Part shown: positions 63,493-64,000 of the stretch, in pieces | Layout of the letters: each line of letters starts with the position of its first letter | How positions within the stretch are numbered: the stretch's first letter is position 1 | DNA from: Citreicoccus inhibens | GTDB lineage: Bacteria; Myxococcota; Myxococcia; Myxococcales; Myxococcaceae | Reading direction: 5' to 3' | Assembly (NCBI RefSeq): GCF_019039035.1 | Contig: NZ_JAHNZT010000017.1 | Span: 102,386 to 166,385, forward strand | Length of the DNA stretch: 64,000 bases | Made by a program: the position numbers and the translations under genes | The notes under the pieces: model-generated | The model's input: only the letters and a program-made list of their open reading frames with translations | What the model was told of the DNA's origin: nothing | The model's database searches: none

Positions 63493-63723
63493 AGCCGCCG
63501 CCTTCCCGGCGGCTCCAGTCCCTCGCGCTTGCCGTTCGGCGGAGAGTGTCTTCACTGGTCGTGCTGATTCGGAGAGGCCTCTTCTGGTATCGGGTTGCCC
63601 CGTCGGGACCAGCGAAGCAGGTAAGAAACGAAACCAAAAGCGGAGAGAAATTCCTTCTCAGAAGTATAAGAGCGCGAATGTCAGGACTCTTGGATAGTGT
63701 TGTTAAGCGCCGACCGGAAATTC
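63493..63723. other. Non-coding region right of the VOC gene
   Basis: About 230 nt with no convincing gene. A plus-strand frame to 63818 and a minus-strand frame to 63637 exist, but neither has natural protein composition. The sequence becomes less GC-rich toward the structured region. Confidence 0.4.
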
Positions 63724-63988
63724 AACAGGACCTGTTAAACGCTCTCGATCCCTCTCTCCCCAGATTGGGCAAGCGAGAGCGTTCAAGCAGTCATTGGGCG
63801 GCAGAGAAGGGCGGATGACTTGCTCTGAGCGGAGGAGAGCAGAGAGTGCTCTCTACATCGCTGCGAGGAAGAAGGTCGTGTCCCTATAAGTGTGTAGTCG
63901 GCGAACAGAGGTGAGCGGGAAAGAGGGAAGCTCCTCGGAGAAACCAACCGAGACGGTCTCCCCCTGGCAGGGGAGCCGAGGAGTTCCC
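63724..63988 (+). ncRNA. Densely structured RNA candidate (retron msr/msd or group II intron 5' end)
   Basis: Several nested stems lie in 265 nt: AACAGG-A-CCTGTT (63724-63736); AACGCTCTCG at 63738-63747 with CGAGAGCGTT at 63774-63783; AGCAGTCAT at 63786-63794 with ATGACTTGCT at 63815-63824 (one bulge); GAGAGCA at 63835-63841 with TGCTCTC at 63847-63853; CTCCTCGG at 63931-63938 with CCGAGGAG at 63976-63983, extended by GGGAA/TTCCC at 63925-63929 and 63984-63988; and inside it CTCCCC/GGGGAG at 63958-63963 and 63970-63975. GTGTG at 63890-63894 could be a group II intron 5' end; AAGCGAGAGC near 63771 resembles a retron branch region. No reverse transcriptase is in the window, so either remains open. 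Confidence 0.45.
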
Positions 63989-64000
63989 GTCGTGGACGAT

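Noticed and set aside
63390..63818. 142-codon plus-strand frame at the right end
   Set aside because: Overlaps the VOC gene in another frame and then runs through the stem-rich region; no natural protein composition.

Overview
The window is high-GC DNA with dense, short-spaced genes. Several gene sets point to a myxobacterium of the Myxococcaceae: a traA/traB outer-membrane-exchange pair, a MYXO-CTERM sorting tag, an aglRQS-like gliding-motor operon, many lipoproteins and many two-component proteins. The assignment rests on gene content; no rRNA or tRNA gene was seen.

Layout. 1-6.9 kb: an unrecognised partial gene, an amidinotransferase with an overlapping partner, a metallo-beta-lactamase-fold protein, a DCC-lipase maturation factor fusion and two lipoproteins. 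7.2-11.1 kb: traA and traB on the minus strand, overlapping by 4 nt. 11.2-18.5 kb: a diadenylate-cyclase-like sensor protein, an XRE regulator, a dynamin-like GTPase, a thioredoxin-fold lipoprotein, a metallophosphatase and a LuxR regulator. 18.8-29.2 kb: an aldolase/lactone oxidase pair, assorted envelope and regulatory genes, and an operon of SDR, FolB-cupin fusion and SDR followed by a queuosine-precursor transporter. 30.2-36.8 kb: a GH18-like protein, a membrane acyltransferase-like protein, queD, and two overlapping sensor kinase genes, the first of which lacks an ATPase domain. 36.8-39.9 kb: a stand-alone MshEN-type protein, then a clear sigma70-type promoter and the TolQ/TolR-type operon that matches aglR-aglQ-aglS. 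40-55 kb: housekeeping, stress and envelope genes, a MASE1 hybrid kinase, a LysR/pirin/YceI/OsmC cluster and a LytS/LytTR pair.

55-64 kb is an accessory region with a different look. It starts with a ridA remnant. Next is a large gene encoding an OLD-family ATPase and TOPRIM nuclease fused to a LexA/UmuD-like S24 domain with the Ser-Lys pair kept; this is the most novel item. A three-gene cassette follows: a beta-barrel-like secreted protein, a lipoprotein with a C-terminal toxin-like module interrupted by an apparent one-base frameshift, and a low-GC cytosolic protein. It has the layout of the SitBAI toxins that myxobacteria deliver by TraAB-dependent exchange. A WYL regulator/VOC pair follows, and then about 250 nt of densely structured DNA at the right edge that could be a retron RNA or the 5' end of a group II intron.

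How the parts connect: TraA/TraB would let kin cells swap outer-membrane material, the Sit-like lipoprotein would travel by that route and kill non-immune siblings, and the aglRQS motor powers the gliding that brings cells together. These links are inferred from families and position only.
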